Source of the DNA: Methanobacteriota archaeon
GTDB lineage: Archaea; Thermoplasmatota; Thermoplasmata; UBA10834
Length of the DNA stretch: 64,000 nucleotides
Direction of reading: 5' to 3'
Assembly (NCBI GenBank): GCA_020348345.1
Contig: CP070748.1
Location: 1,037,851-1,101,850, forward strand
Shown here: positions 33,777 to 41,590 of the stretch, one piece after another
Layout of the letters: each line of letters begins with the position of its first letter
How positions within the stretch are numbered: position 1 is the first letter of the stretch
Translations under genes and position numbers: made by a program
Notes under the pieces: model-generated
The model's input: the letters and a program-made list of their open reading frames with translations, nothing else
The model's database searches: none
Told to the model about the DNA's origin: nothing

Positions 33777-33825
33777 AAGCGCATGAGAGGCGCGGCTCCC
33801 CCGCAGTGGCACGCATCATCTGGCT

Positions 33826-34626
33826 CTAGAACGCATCAACAAGATCGATGCCCTTGGACTTGCACAGCCCTGCCAGCTCGGCACGGATGCGCGACGCCGC
33901 ATTCGCGCCCTTCCTCCATTCGCCGCTCATAGACGCGCCTTCGAGTGCGGCGCCGAGCCGTGAAGAGGCAATGGGCTTGACGTTCCACCTGTCCCATATG
34001 ATCCTCTCGACATGAGCGTCTGCTGCAAGTTCGGCCAATGTCCTCAACTGGGAAGAGGAATCCGACAGCCCCGGAATGATCGGAGCGGCCATAAGATAAA
34101 CCTCTACCCCTGCATCGGCCAGCGCTGAGAGCGCTTCGAACCTCGCTTTCGGCGGGGGGGCTCCCGGCTCGATTATCGATGCAATGTGATCGTCCGCGCA
34201 GCCAACGCTCACGCCCACCTCGACCGAATCCCAGCTGCGCAGCACGTCGACGTCCCTCAGCACGAGATCGGATTTCGTGAGCACGCTTGCCTCAGCATCG
34301 AACCGCTTCAGCATCGAGAGGCAGCCTCTCGTCAGCTGATGTTCGGCCTCCAGAGGCTGGTACGGATCGGTGACGGTTCCCACTCCGTAGACTCCCTTCA
34401 GGCCTCTTTCGAGCTCCTTCCGGAGCCTGGGAACGATATTGACCTTAACCTCCACCACCGACCCCCACGGACGACCAGTCTCGAATCTGGTGACATCCTG
34501 AGCATAGCAGTAAGCGCATGAGTGGCCACAGCCCCGATACGGATTGACAGCCATGTCCAGACCGGGCAATCTGGAGGCGGATGCTGCGCTCCTGCATTTG
34601 ATCAGTCTAACGTCCAGGACAGTCAC
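33826..34626 (-). CDS. Radical SAM protein, SplB-like (COG1533)
   Basis: A 266-residue radical SAM enzyme. AVNPYRGCGHSCAYCYAQDV carries the CxxxCxxC motif and the COG1533 signature; TVTDPYQPLEAEHQLTRGCL, VLTKSDLVLRDVDVL and APIIPGLSD further support that family, which includes spore photoproduct lyase. The substrate of the archaeal members is unknown; DNA or RNA repair is a common guess. The GTG at 34626 overlaps the nreA stop and fits the family's length; the ATG at 34806 would add 60 residues that sit inside nreA. Cotranscribed with the DNA repair gene nreA. Confidence 0.88.
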   Translation of the reverse strand: MTVLDVRLIKCRSAASASRLPGLDMAVNPYRGCGHSCAYCYAQDVTRFETGRPWGSVVEVKVNIVPRLRKELERGLKGVYGVGTVTDPYQPLEAEHQLTRGCLSMLKRFDAEASVLTKSDLVLRDVDVLRSWDSVEVGVSVGCADDHIASIIEPGAPPPKARFEALSALADAGVEVYLMAAPIIPGLSDSSSQLRTLAELAADAHVERIIWDRWNVKPIASSRLGAALEGASMSGEWRKGANAASRIRAELAGLCKSKGIDLVDAF

Positions 34627-35936
34627 CTCCTGAAGTCCTCGATTCGCCGTTGATACAGGGCATCCTTCAGGACCGCGCTGCTCCTGATCCATCTTGACAT
34701 CGGAATATCCATCATTCCTGACACGTGAGTCAAAGCAGCTCTGAGTGTCGGATACCTGTGAGGGGGGTTGGACAAGGCTTTCCTCACATTCTCCCTCACA
34801 TTCCACACACCGACCGGAAGGATGTATCCAGGATGGGCCTCTCTCATTATGCAGACGCCCGCCTGTCTCCTTTCACGGGTCAGAAGCTCGTTCACTGCCA
34901 ATCTGGCAGCATAGTAACATCCGCCAATGCTGGCATATGTCCTTCGCCCCTCGAAGAATTCGTGGTCGGACATGATTGCGATGCGATCATTGTGTGGATT
35001 CCAGACAGTGTTCGGATACCACGCCTCGATAAGCTCGTACTTCCAGGAGCTGGGAATCATAATGACAGCCCAGCGATTGTCCAGGCTCTGTGTCTCGTAC
35101 ACTCTGAACTCGTTGATGAATGGAAACGTCTTGGTGCTTTCCAGCATGTGCAGGCCGAGTTGACTGTCCACCGCAGTGATGCTCCATCTTGTGGGGACGA
35201 ACCGGCGGCGTTTCTCCAACCCGAAGGCTCCCACGCTGAACGCCTTCTGTATCTGTGAAACCAAGGATCCGCTTCGATAGAGTGAAACGACCGCATCCTT
35301 TGCGAGCAAGTCGGTGTCGAAGAACGCCTTCTCCAAGCGTCTGTCGAACCGGCAGTTTGCCACCTCAAATCGTTCCAGTGGCGCAGAGGGGCCAAACGGC
35401 TGAACATCATCGTCGACCGTCAGTCGACCCACGGGCTTTCTTCTGAACTCGGCTTCGACCTGTGGGGGTTGCTGTGCCAACGCCAGATCACGTGTTCTGC
35501 TCACCAGCTTTTCAGTGTTGGCCACATCTCCGACATCTACCCAGTGCATCCCCCTTACAAGGTTGGACCTGAAACCGATGATTTCGTCGATGGATAAGCC
35601 GACCCATCTCTCAGGGGTATCCATTAGGGAGGTATCGCCGTCGATGGGAGGTATCATCGGGCCAACGGCAACCTTCGGGTAGCCCATTCTACCGACAAAC
35701 ACGCTGGGAGGGGAGTTTCCAATGAGTTCTGTGCGGTCGATCCGCTCCTTTGCTCCGAGGGATGAGAAGTACCTGGCCAGCACGCTGCAACGGCTCTTGC
35801 CGCACAACATCTTCGAACCCTTGCAGTAGACGCACCTGGAGGATTTTGTCCTTACATCGCTGCTGGAGAGAACCTCCTCGAACATCGCTGGGTTGTCAGG
35901 CATGACTGCTGACCGGGCAAAGGCTGATAGATCCAT
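34623..35936 (-). CDS. nreA: NreA family DNA repair protein
   Basis: A 437-residue protein matching COG1602. It has an N-terminal zinc motif CVYCKGSKMLCGKSRC, followed by SPPSVFVGRMGYPKVAVGPM, MHWVDV, and PLERFEVANCRFDRRLEKAFFDTDL, typical of NreA; RYPTLRAALTHVSGMMDIPMSRW is near the C-terminus. The C-terminus has QRRIEDFR, a partial PCNA-interaction (PIP) motif. Haloarchaeal NreA acts in DNA damage tolerance and binds PCNA. The ATG at 35936 is preferred since a TTAATAA element lies 29 nt upstream, although TTG at 35948 extends it by four residues. Confidence 0.92.
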   Translation of the reverse strand: MDLSAFARSAVMPDNPAMFEEVLSSSDVRTKSSRCVYCKGSKMLCGKSRCSVLARYFSSLGAKERIDRTELIGNSPPSVFVGRMGYPKVAVGPMIPPIDGDTSLMDTPERWVGLSIDEIIGFRSNLVRGMHWVDVGDVANTEKLVSRTRDLALAQQPPQVEAEFRRKPVGRLTVDDDVQPFGPSAPLERFEVANCRFDRRLEKAFFDTDLLAKDAVVSLYRSGSLVSQIQKAFSVGAFGLEKRRRFVPTRWSITAVDSQLGLHMLESTKTFPFINEFRVYETQSLDNRWAVIMIPSSWKYELIEAWYPNTVWNPHNDRIAIMSDHEFFEGRRTYASIGGCYYAARLAVNELLTRERRQAGVCIMREAHPGYILPVGVWNVRENVRKALSNPPHRYPTLRAALTHVSGMMDIPMSRWIRSSAVLKDALYQRRIEDFRR

Positions 35937-36092
35937 CCCGTTCGACAATCGCCTTAGATGTTATTAAGGGGCTAGCAGGGTGGCCGAAAATGCATCGAAT
36001 CTCATTATCCAAACGTTAAGCTTGATATATCCCGTATACGTTTCATCCAAAGGGAACTCAGGGCCCATTGTCCTGGAGGGGCATCGACAAGA

Positions 36093-36734
36093 ATGATGGA
36101 AGCGGTGGTCTCGCTAAGGGAGCCCGAGAACTGGATCAGCGATGTCTCTGCAAGATACTCTGCAGACATCAGAGTCATAGACAGAATGCCGTATGCCGAG
36201 GAAGGTGTGAAGGATCTGGTCGAGATCTCCGCCCCTTCGGACGTCATGGAGGATGTGTTGAATGCAATCAGGAAGAATCCCCTCGTTGCGCGAGTAGACA
36301 CCACCGTGACGGAGAAAGGCAAGGTGATCAGTGCCGTAACGACGGCGAGATGCCAGATATGCAGGATCCTCACGGATGCAGATGTTTTTCTCATATCTGC
36401 ACAATCCAGGGCTGATGGGAAAGTGGAGTGGACTCTGATACTCAGCGACAAGCATGTGCTGAAGGAGATCTTCGATCATCTCAAGACGAAAGAAGTGGAA
36501 GCAGAGCTGGTGAAGCTCACGAAGATCGACGACAAGGAGTCGCTCACAGAGAGGCAGGACAAGATAACGCAGGTGGCCTTCGAGAGAGGTTACTTCGACT
36601 ATCCGAAGCGCATAAGCCTCAGAGATTTGGCGCGCATGTTCGACGTTTCGCCTTCCACACTGTCCGAAATCCTTCGAAAGGGTCAGAGGAAGATCGTGCT
36701 CGACTACTTCAAGAAGCAGCGGCGCAACATCTGA
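36093..36734 (+). CDS. HTH-10 (Bat-like) transcription regulator
   Basis: A 213-residue regulator. A mostly beta N-terminal part (about 1-150) resembles the ligand-sensing region of archaeal Bat-type proteins, with a single CQIC motif at about 89-92. The C-terminal HTH_10 has the pattern LTERQDKITQVAFERGYFDYPKRISLRDLARMFDVSPSTLSEILRKGQRKIV. Family members control bacteriorhodopsin, energy or redox genes in haloarchaea, so the ligand and targets here are open. TATA-like GATATATC at 36016-36027. Tandem ATGs at 36093 and 36096. Confidence 0.92.
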   Translation: MMEAVVSLREPENWISDVSARYSADIRVIDRMPYAEEGVKDLVEISAPSDVMEDVLNAIRKNPLVARVDTTVTEKGKVISAVTTARCQICRILTDADVFLISAQSRADGKVEWTLILSDKHVLKEIFDHLKTKEVEAELVKLTKIDDKESLTERQDKITQVAFERGYFDYPKRISLRDLARMFDVSPSTLSEILRKGQRKIVLDYFKKQRRNI

Positions 36735-36821
36735 ACTCTCAACCCGAACCACAAAGACGACAGATTAAACTATCATCGAGTACGTAGATTACTGCTGCAA
36801 GGGAAGCCAAGAACAGAAGGG

Positions 36822-37112
36822 GTGCAAAACTTGCCTAGTGAGGACCAGATAATCAGCGTGTTGAAGGAGATCATCGACCCACACACGAACATGAGCATCT
36901 ACGAGATGGGGCTGATCTCAGACCTGAATGTCGCGAACGGCAGCGTCAGCCTCACGTTCCGACCGACCTCGCCGTTCTGCCCGCTCGGCATCCATCTCGC
37001 CCTGAACATAAAGCGGAGAATAGCCGAGATGGATGGTGTGGAGAAAGCGGTCATCACCGTTGTCGGTCACACGCAGGAAGACGCGATCAACGAAGAGCTT
37101 TCGGCTTCGTGA
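36822..37112 (+). CDS. DUF59/MIP18 family Fe-S assembly protein
   Basis: A 96-residue DUF59 protein (SufT/PaaD-like). LKEIIDPHTNMSIYEMGLISDL is the family signature, followed by VSLTFRPTSPFCPLGIHLALNIKRRI with the conserved Cys in the P-F-CP motif, and a C-terminal VVGHTQ. Members help mature or deliver Fe-S clusters. GTG 36822 or TTG 36831 may be the start; AAGGGGTG lies directly upstream of the latter. Convergent with apgM. Confidence 0.9.
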   Translation: MQNLPSEDQIISVLKEIIDPHTNMSIYEMGLISDLNVANGSVSLTFRPTSPFCPLGIHLALNIKRRIAEMDGVEKAVITVVGHTQEDAINEELSAS

Positions 37113-37118
37113 TTCTGC

Positions 37119-38345
37119 TCACGCGCCGAACTTGGAGGACCTGTTAGCCGTTCCGAGCATTATCGGTAAAAGGTCGACCCCTCTGATCCTTCCAAGGGCG
37201 CCAGATGCCGCAGATATCTCGTCGTGCTCGCGAACGGAGTCGACCCTGGAATCAGCGCCTGAGACGCTGACCGGCACGGGATCGGCGCTGTGGTCTCTTA
37301 TGCTTACGGGCGTTGAGTGGTCCGCCGTCAGCGCTACCACCACCTCCTCGTGCAGGTCCTTGAGCAAGCTCCCAAGCATCATGTCAATGTTCTCGATCAC
37401 CTGCACCTTCAACCTGAAATCACCGTCATGGCCGGCTATATCTGGAGCTTTGATATTCACGAAGACGAGGTCGTGCTCTTCGAGCGCATCGACCGCGGCT
37501 CTTGCCTTTGCCAGATAGTCCGTGTCCAGCCCCCCGGTGGCGCCGTCTACATCGACGACATTCATCCCCACCAACCGGCAGATGCCCTTCACCATGGTCA
37601 CACCGGCTATCCCGGCGCATCTGAGCTTGAACCTGCTGGCAATTGAATCGATGGGAGCTGGACTCCCTGCACCCCTCGGGAGCACTATGTTGGCGGGAGC
37701 GAGGCCGTTCTTTTCACGATCCATGTTGATCTTGTGCTTCGATAGTATCTCGTATGAGCGGGCGACGAACTCATTCAGCAGGTTTGCCGTCTTATCAGCA
37801 TTCGGAGCAAGCGCTCTTGAGCGTAGGAGTTCTCCTTCGGAATGCGGGTCGACATCTGAGACGCGGTGATCCAAGCCGTCCCCGCGGAGCACGAGGACAG
37901 CCCTGTGCTCCGAACCCTCCTTGAATATGACCTCAACGTCCTCGAGCTTCATCCCGGAGAGAGCCTCGGCGAGTTCTGCAGCGCCTGAGCGAATCCTACC
38001 TGCCCTCCTATCGCGAATGTGCACGCCATCGTCGCTGGTGGCGAAATTGCATCTGAACGCGACGTCGCCTTCATGCAGGTCGATGCCGGCGCCCACGGCT
38101 TCGATCGGGCCTCTCCCCGTGTAAACCTGATAAGGATCGTAGCCGAAGAGCGCGAGGTGAGCAGTGTCGCTGCCGGGAACAACTCCTGGAGCAATGACGT
38201 CCATGGTCCCCGAGACGCCATTCCTGGCTATGGCGTCCATCGCTGGCTTCCTGGCGACCTGGAGTGGCGTCCTCCCGTCGAACTCCTTAACCGGCCTGTC
38301 GGAAGCGCCGTCGCATACGACCATCAGCATCTTCTTGTGTTTCAT
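37119..38345 (-). CDS. apgM: 2,3-bisphosphoglycerate-independent phosphoglycerate mutase, archaeal type
   Basis: A 408-residue member of the archaeal aPGAM family (alkaline-phosphatase superfamily). MLMVVCDGASDRPVKEFDGRTPLQVARKP starts it, the metal- and phosphate-binding Ser lies in GVVPGSDTAHLALFGYDP, and metal ligands occur in IKAPDIAGHDGDF and TADHSTPVSIRDHSADPV. It interconverts 3- and 2-phosphoglycerate in glycolysis and gluconeogenesis. Divergent from no promoter partner; convergent with the DUF59 gene. Confidence 0.96.
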   Translation of the reverse strand: MKHKKMLMVVCDGASDRPVKEFDGRTPLQVARKPAMDAIARNGVSGTMDVIAPGVVPGSDTAHLALFGYDPYQVYTGRGPIEAVGAGIDLHEGDVAFRCNFATSDDGVHIRDRRAGRIRSGAAELAEALSGMKLEDVEVIFKEGSEHRAVLVLRGDGLDHRVSDVDPHSEGELLRSRALAPNADKTANLLNEFVARSYEILSKHKINMDREKNGLAPANIVLPRGAGSPAPIDSIASRFKLRCAGIAGVTMVKGICRLVGMNVVDVDGATGGLDTDYLAKARAAVDALEEHDLVFVNIKAPDIAGHDGDFRLKVQVIENIDMMLGSLLKDLHEEVVVALTADHSTPVSIRDHSADPVPVSVSGADSRVDSVREHDEISAASGALGRIRGVDLLPIMLGTANRSSKFGA

Positions 38346-38379
38346 GAATGAGGCGAGATGGGAGCGCGCGTAATTAACC

Positions 38380-39540
38380 CTACCCTTCGCCCGGCTCGCT
38401 CCTTGAGAGCAATGCGAGCGACAGAGCCAGAAGCCCGATGCAGGCGCATAAAATCATCAGTTGATCGAACCCTGTCGCGAGGTATATCGGCGTGAACACG
38501 ATGGGAGATATAGCATAGCCGAGGAACCTGGAGCTGTTGAACACCGAGGAGGATGTGTTCTTCAACGATTGAGGCACCGCGACGACCATCGTCAGGAGAG
38601 ATGCCCAGATGAACGCGCCGCCAGCGCCGGTTACAAGGAGGAGGGCCACGAATTGTAGATACTCCTCCGCGAACGACAAGGCGAACGCGCCGGTGGCGCT
38701 GACCATGAAACCCACGGTAACGCAGCATATCGCGCCCCTCCGATCCACCAGGCCACCGGCCAAGGGCGCTACAAATATGCCTACGAGGGCGGAAACGGAA
38801 AGGGCAATGCCAACCTCCTCTGGGTCGAGATCCAACGGCCCCGTATCCATGTAATCCGCCACGAACGAAATCACACCGGCGAACGCCATGAACGCCAGGA
38901 ATCCCGAGGCGGACAGGCGCCTCACCCGACGGTGTCTGAGCCCGCCCGCGATATCCGAGAACACGGTGGACAATGAGAGCCTTCCGACGCCTCGCTTCTC
39001 GCCTCGGAACAGAACCCACACCAATGCGATCATGAGCAGGCTCAGGGCGGTCACCGTCAAGAAAGACAGCCTCCAGTTGACATCTGCGAAGGCACCGCCC
39101 AGGAGAGGGCCTGCAGAGACCCCGGCAGTCGTCGAGCTGCCGAAATACCCCATGACCTGCCCCTGCCTGTTCGGGCCTGCGATGTCCGAGAGCATCGCGA
39201 CCAGGACCGGGTTCACAAAGGCGTAGCCCAGACCCTGGACGACTCGAGCACCGATGAAGAATGCCAGCGAATCGGACATTGCCGCCAGCGCCGAACCTGC
39301 GGCGTACACCGAGAGTCCAAACAAGACAGTCGAACGCCGGTCGTAGGCGTTGGACATCGGGCCGGATACGAGCTGCATGAAGGCGAACGGGAACATGAAA
39401 GCGGGGATTGAGAGCAGGATATCCGTCGATTCCACATCCCACTCTGAGCCCAGCGTGCCCAGCAGTGCGAGTACCATGTTGCCAGCGAGCGGGCCCGTAA
39501 AGCCCGCGATGTAGACAACGACCTCCTTATAACTGCCCAA
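38380..39540 (-). CDS. MFS-family transporter
   Basis: A 386-residue protein with twelve predicted helices. The first loop has SGPMSNAYDRRSTVLFG, the MFS motif A (G-x-x-x-D-R-x-G-R-R-like), and AGGLVDRRGAICC is its second copy. SFLTVTALSLLMIALVWVLF and the ALLLVTGAGGAFIWASLL helices fit the drug:H+ antiporter-like branch. Substrate unknown. The start is probably TTG 39540; a later ATG at 39477 would remove half the first helix. Lies 41 nt after tRNA-Ser on the same strand, so they may share a transcript. Confidence 0.88.
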   Translation of the reverse strand: MGSYKEVVVYIAGFTGPLAGNMVLALLGTLGSEWDVESTDILLSIPAFMFPFAFMQLVSGPMSNAYDRRSTVLFGLSVYAAGSALAAMSDSLAFFIGARVVQGLGYAFVNPVLVAMLSDIAGPNRQGQVMGYFGSSTTAGVSAGPLLGGAFADVNWRLSFLTVTALSLLMIALVWVLFRGEKRGVGRLSLSTVFSDIAGGLRHRRVRRLSASGFLAFMAFAGVISFVADYMDTGPLDLDPEEVGIALSVSALVGIFVAPLAGGLVDRRGAICCVTVGFMVSATGAFALSFAEEYLQFVALLLVTGAGGAFIWASLLTMVVAVPQSLKNTSSSVFNSSRFLGYAISPIVFTPIYLATGFDQLMILCACIGLLALSLALLSRSEPGEG

Positions 39541-39581
39541 GCATCACCCGCCCCTCGTTGCGCACGACATGTTCGCTGCGA

Positions 39582-39671
39582 TGGCGCCGAGGGGGAGATT
39601 CGAACTCCCGTGGTGACAAGCACCAGTAGCTCTCGAGGCTACCGCCTTAAACCGGGCTTAGCTACCTCGGC
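39582..39671 (-). tRNA. tRNA-Ser(CGA)
   Basis: Class II tRNA on the minus strand: acceptor GCCGAGG/CCTCGGC, D arm, anticodon stem GTAGC/GCTAC around CTCGAGA (anticodon CGA, reads UCG), variable arm with GGTG/CACC, T arm GGGAG-TTCGAAT-CTCCC, discriminator G at 39585, and encoded CCA at 39584-39582. No intron. Confidence 0.97.
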
Positions 39672-39705
39672 ATCCATGGACGACGCCCTTGCATCATCGG
39701 TCAAG

Positions 39706-39712
39706 TATTTAT
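39706..39712. promoter_or_regulatory. TATA element shared by tRNA-Ser and a ThiS-like gene
   Basis: TATTTAT (ATAAATA on the other strand) lies 35 nt before the tRNA-Ser 5' end on the minus strand, predicting a start about 10 nt before it. On the plus strand transcription would start near 39736, ahead of the ThiS-like gene at 39820. Confidence 0.5.
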
Positions 39713-39819
39713 GTCGTTTTCAAGCCGGGACAACTACTTCACACGATTTGAAGGATTGTGGCATTTCACATTCGACAGAAAGGCGTTTGAACTTGAGACG
39801 CGTTCGACCCAGCGGTCAA

Positions 39820-40029
39820 ATGCTGGTGACGGTCCACCTGCTTCCAATCAGAAGAGAAACCAAAGCATTAGAGCTGAGGGACGCCGCGACAGTGGAAGAA
39901 CTGATCAGAACGCTCGGACTGCTCCCCGATGGCTGGATCGCAGTGAGCGATGGCGAGCCTGTGCCCATTGATCACGTCCTCAGTGACGGCGATGTGGTCA
40001 AGCTCGTGTCCGTCGTGTCAGGGGGGTAG
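39820..40029 (+). CDS. ThiS/MoaD-like ubiquitin-fold protein (SAMP-like)
   Basis: A 69-residue beta-grasp protein ending in the diagnostic GG (VVSGG). The core ELRDAATVEELIRTLGLLPDGWIAVSDGEPVPIDHVLSDGDVVKLVSVVSGG is the ThiS/MoaD/SAMP pattern. Such proteins carry sulfur as a thiocarboxylate or are conjugated to other proteins by an E1-like enzyme. No E1 or sulfurtransferase neighbour is present here, so the partner is unknown. ATG 39820 is the only start that lies after the TATA box with the right length. The upstream reading frame is not coding. Confidence 0.85.
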   Translation: MLVTVHLLPIRRETKALELRDAATVEELIRTLGLLPDGWIAVSDGEPVPIDHVLSDGDVVKLVSVVSGG

Positions 40030-40308
40030 CCGACGACACACTGGCGGTCCCGGAATCATTATTATTAGGCAGATGCAAAACTATTTATCAGAGGGCGTAT
40101 TAGTACTACCCGAAGAACGGCGCATTAGCCTCACATTGCCGAAATCACGATCAATGTCATTGGCTGGTTCCGAGTAGCTGGCAAAGGCCGCTTCCGGACC
40201 ACGGGACGTTTGTCAAACCCAATTTCGCAATTCGAGCTGACACGAGTCAGCCCGAGCTGATAAGCAGCAGGGCAAGTGGAAGCAGTTCTTCGCTGAAGAG
40301 GCGAAAAG
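40030..40308 (+). other. Long leader or ncRNA-like stretch before dnaG
   Basis: About 280 bp without a gene. TATTTAT at 40082-40088 would start RNA near 40112, leaving an unusually long leader (about 200 nt) before dnaG. A hairpin GCTGAC-ACGA-GTCAGC lies at 40236-40251, and TTCGC-TGAAGAG-GCGAA covers the sequence just before the start codon. No match to RNase P, SRP or box C/D or H/ACA RNAs could be recognised by eye. It may be a structured leader or a separate small RNA. Confidence 0.4.
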
Positions 40309-41577
40309 ATGGATATAGATCCAAGCACAACGAAGTATCTCATTCAGGCGAAACTATCGACTGATGGGATAGTAGAGAAGCCCGACATCGTCGGGGCGAT
40401 CTTCGGTCAGACTGAGGGGCTCCTCGGTGAGGAGTTGGACCTTAGAGACCTTCAGAAGAGCGGAAGGATAGGCAGAATAGAGGTGGAGGTTTCCTCCAAC
40501 AAGGGCAAGTCCGAGGGCACGATATACGTCCCCTCAAGCCTTGACCAGGTGGAGACGGCCATACTCGCATCGTCACTGGAGACTATCGACAGAGTCGGAC
40601 CATGCAAAGCGAAGATATCAATCGAGAAGGTGGAAGATGTCAGGATTGCCAAGCGGAATAAGATCGTCGAGAGGGCGAAGCAGCTCCTCATGGAGCTGAT
40701 GAAGACCTCAAAGACCAGCGGTGGAGACCTAACGGACTCCGTCCGCCAGACATTCCAGATGGAAGAGGTCGTCCATTATGGACGGGAGCGCCTTCCGGCC
40801 GGACCGAACATCGAGGATTCGGACGCGATCATCGTGGTGGAGGGGCGCTCCGACGTGCTGAACCTTCTCAAGTACGGCATAAAGAACGCCATAGCCGTCG
40901 AGGGCACGAATATCCCAAAGACGATAGTGGACCTCGCGAAGGAGAAGGTCGTCACCGCTTTCGTGGACGGCGACAGGGGAGGAGAGCTGATCGTCAGGGA
41001 GCTCATGCAGGTGGCGGAGGTCGACTTCGTCGCGAAGGCGCCTGCGAGCCAAGAGGTCGAGGAGCTTACCCAGAAGCAGATGGTCAAATGCCTCAGGAAC
41101 AAGATCCCGGCAGATCAGTTCGCAGAAATGTTCAATCTCACACCTGGAAACTACCGCAATGGTGACAAAAAGGACAAACCTCACGGCTTCCGCGGAGAGC
41201 GGGGCAGGCGCGATGACGACCGCGGCAGGAAACGCGATGTCAAGGCCAGGGGAGGAGACCGTGACACGGGCAGGAGACTCTCGCCCGAGCAGTCGCGACT
41301 CAGGGACATCCTTGGGGAGCTGAACACGACCTCAATGGCAACGCTCCTGGACGGCGGGGGCAAGTCCGTCAAGGAGGTTCACGTGGCGAAGCTTGCTGAG
41401 ACCCTGAAGGAAGAGACGCAGCCTGTGAAGGCAGTCGTTCTGGATGGCATCATCACGCAGAGAGTTCTCGACTTAGCTGTCGAAAAGGATATCACCACGG
41501 TAGTAGGTGTCAAGGTAGGCAATGTTGCCAAGCTTCCGACCAGCGTTACAGTGCTGACGAAGGAAGACCTAGCCTGA
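40309..41577 (+). CDS. dnaG: DNA primase DnaG, archaeal TOPRIM type
   Basis: A 422-residue archaeal DnaG. A conserved N-terminal domain (PSTTKYLIQAKLSTDGIVEKPDIVGAIFGQTEGLL) precedes the TOPRIM fold IIVVEGRSDVLNLLKYGI (about 174-191, with catalytic Glu) and FVDGDRGGEL. A charged Arg/Asp-rich linker (about 285-325) and a small C-terminal domain follow. In archaea it forms part of the exosome as well as having primase activity in some species. Preceded by a long leader (see above) and followed 14 nt later by the Lon-like ATPase. Confidence 0.97.
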   Translation: MDIDPSTTKYLIQAKLSTDGIVEKPDIVGAIFGQTEGLLGEELDLRDLQKSGRIGRIEVEVSSNKGKSEGTIYVPSSLDQVETAILASSLETIDRVGPCKAKISIEKVEDVRIAKRNKIVERAKQLLMELMKTSKTSGGDLTDSVRQTFQMEEVVHYGRERLPAGPNIEDSDAIIVVEGRSDVLNLLKYGIKNAIAVEGTNIPKTIVDLAKEKVVTAFVDGDRGGELIVRELMQVAEVDFVAKAPASQEVEELTQKQMVKCLRNKIPADQFAEMFNLTPGNYRNGDKKDKPHGFRGERGRRDDDRGRKRDVKARGGDRDTGRRLSPEQSRLRDILGELNTTSMATLLDGGGKSVKEVHVAKLAETLKEETQPVKAVVLDGIITQRVLDLAVEKDITTVVGVKVGNVAKLPTSVTVLTKEDLA

Positions 41578-41590
41578 ACCGTGGACCGCC

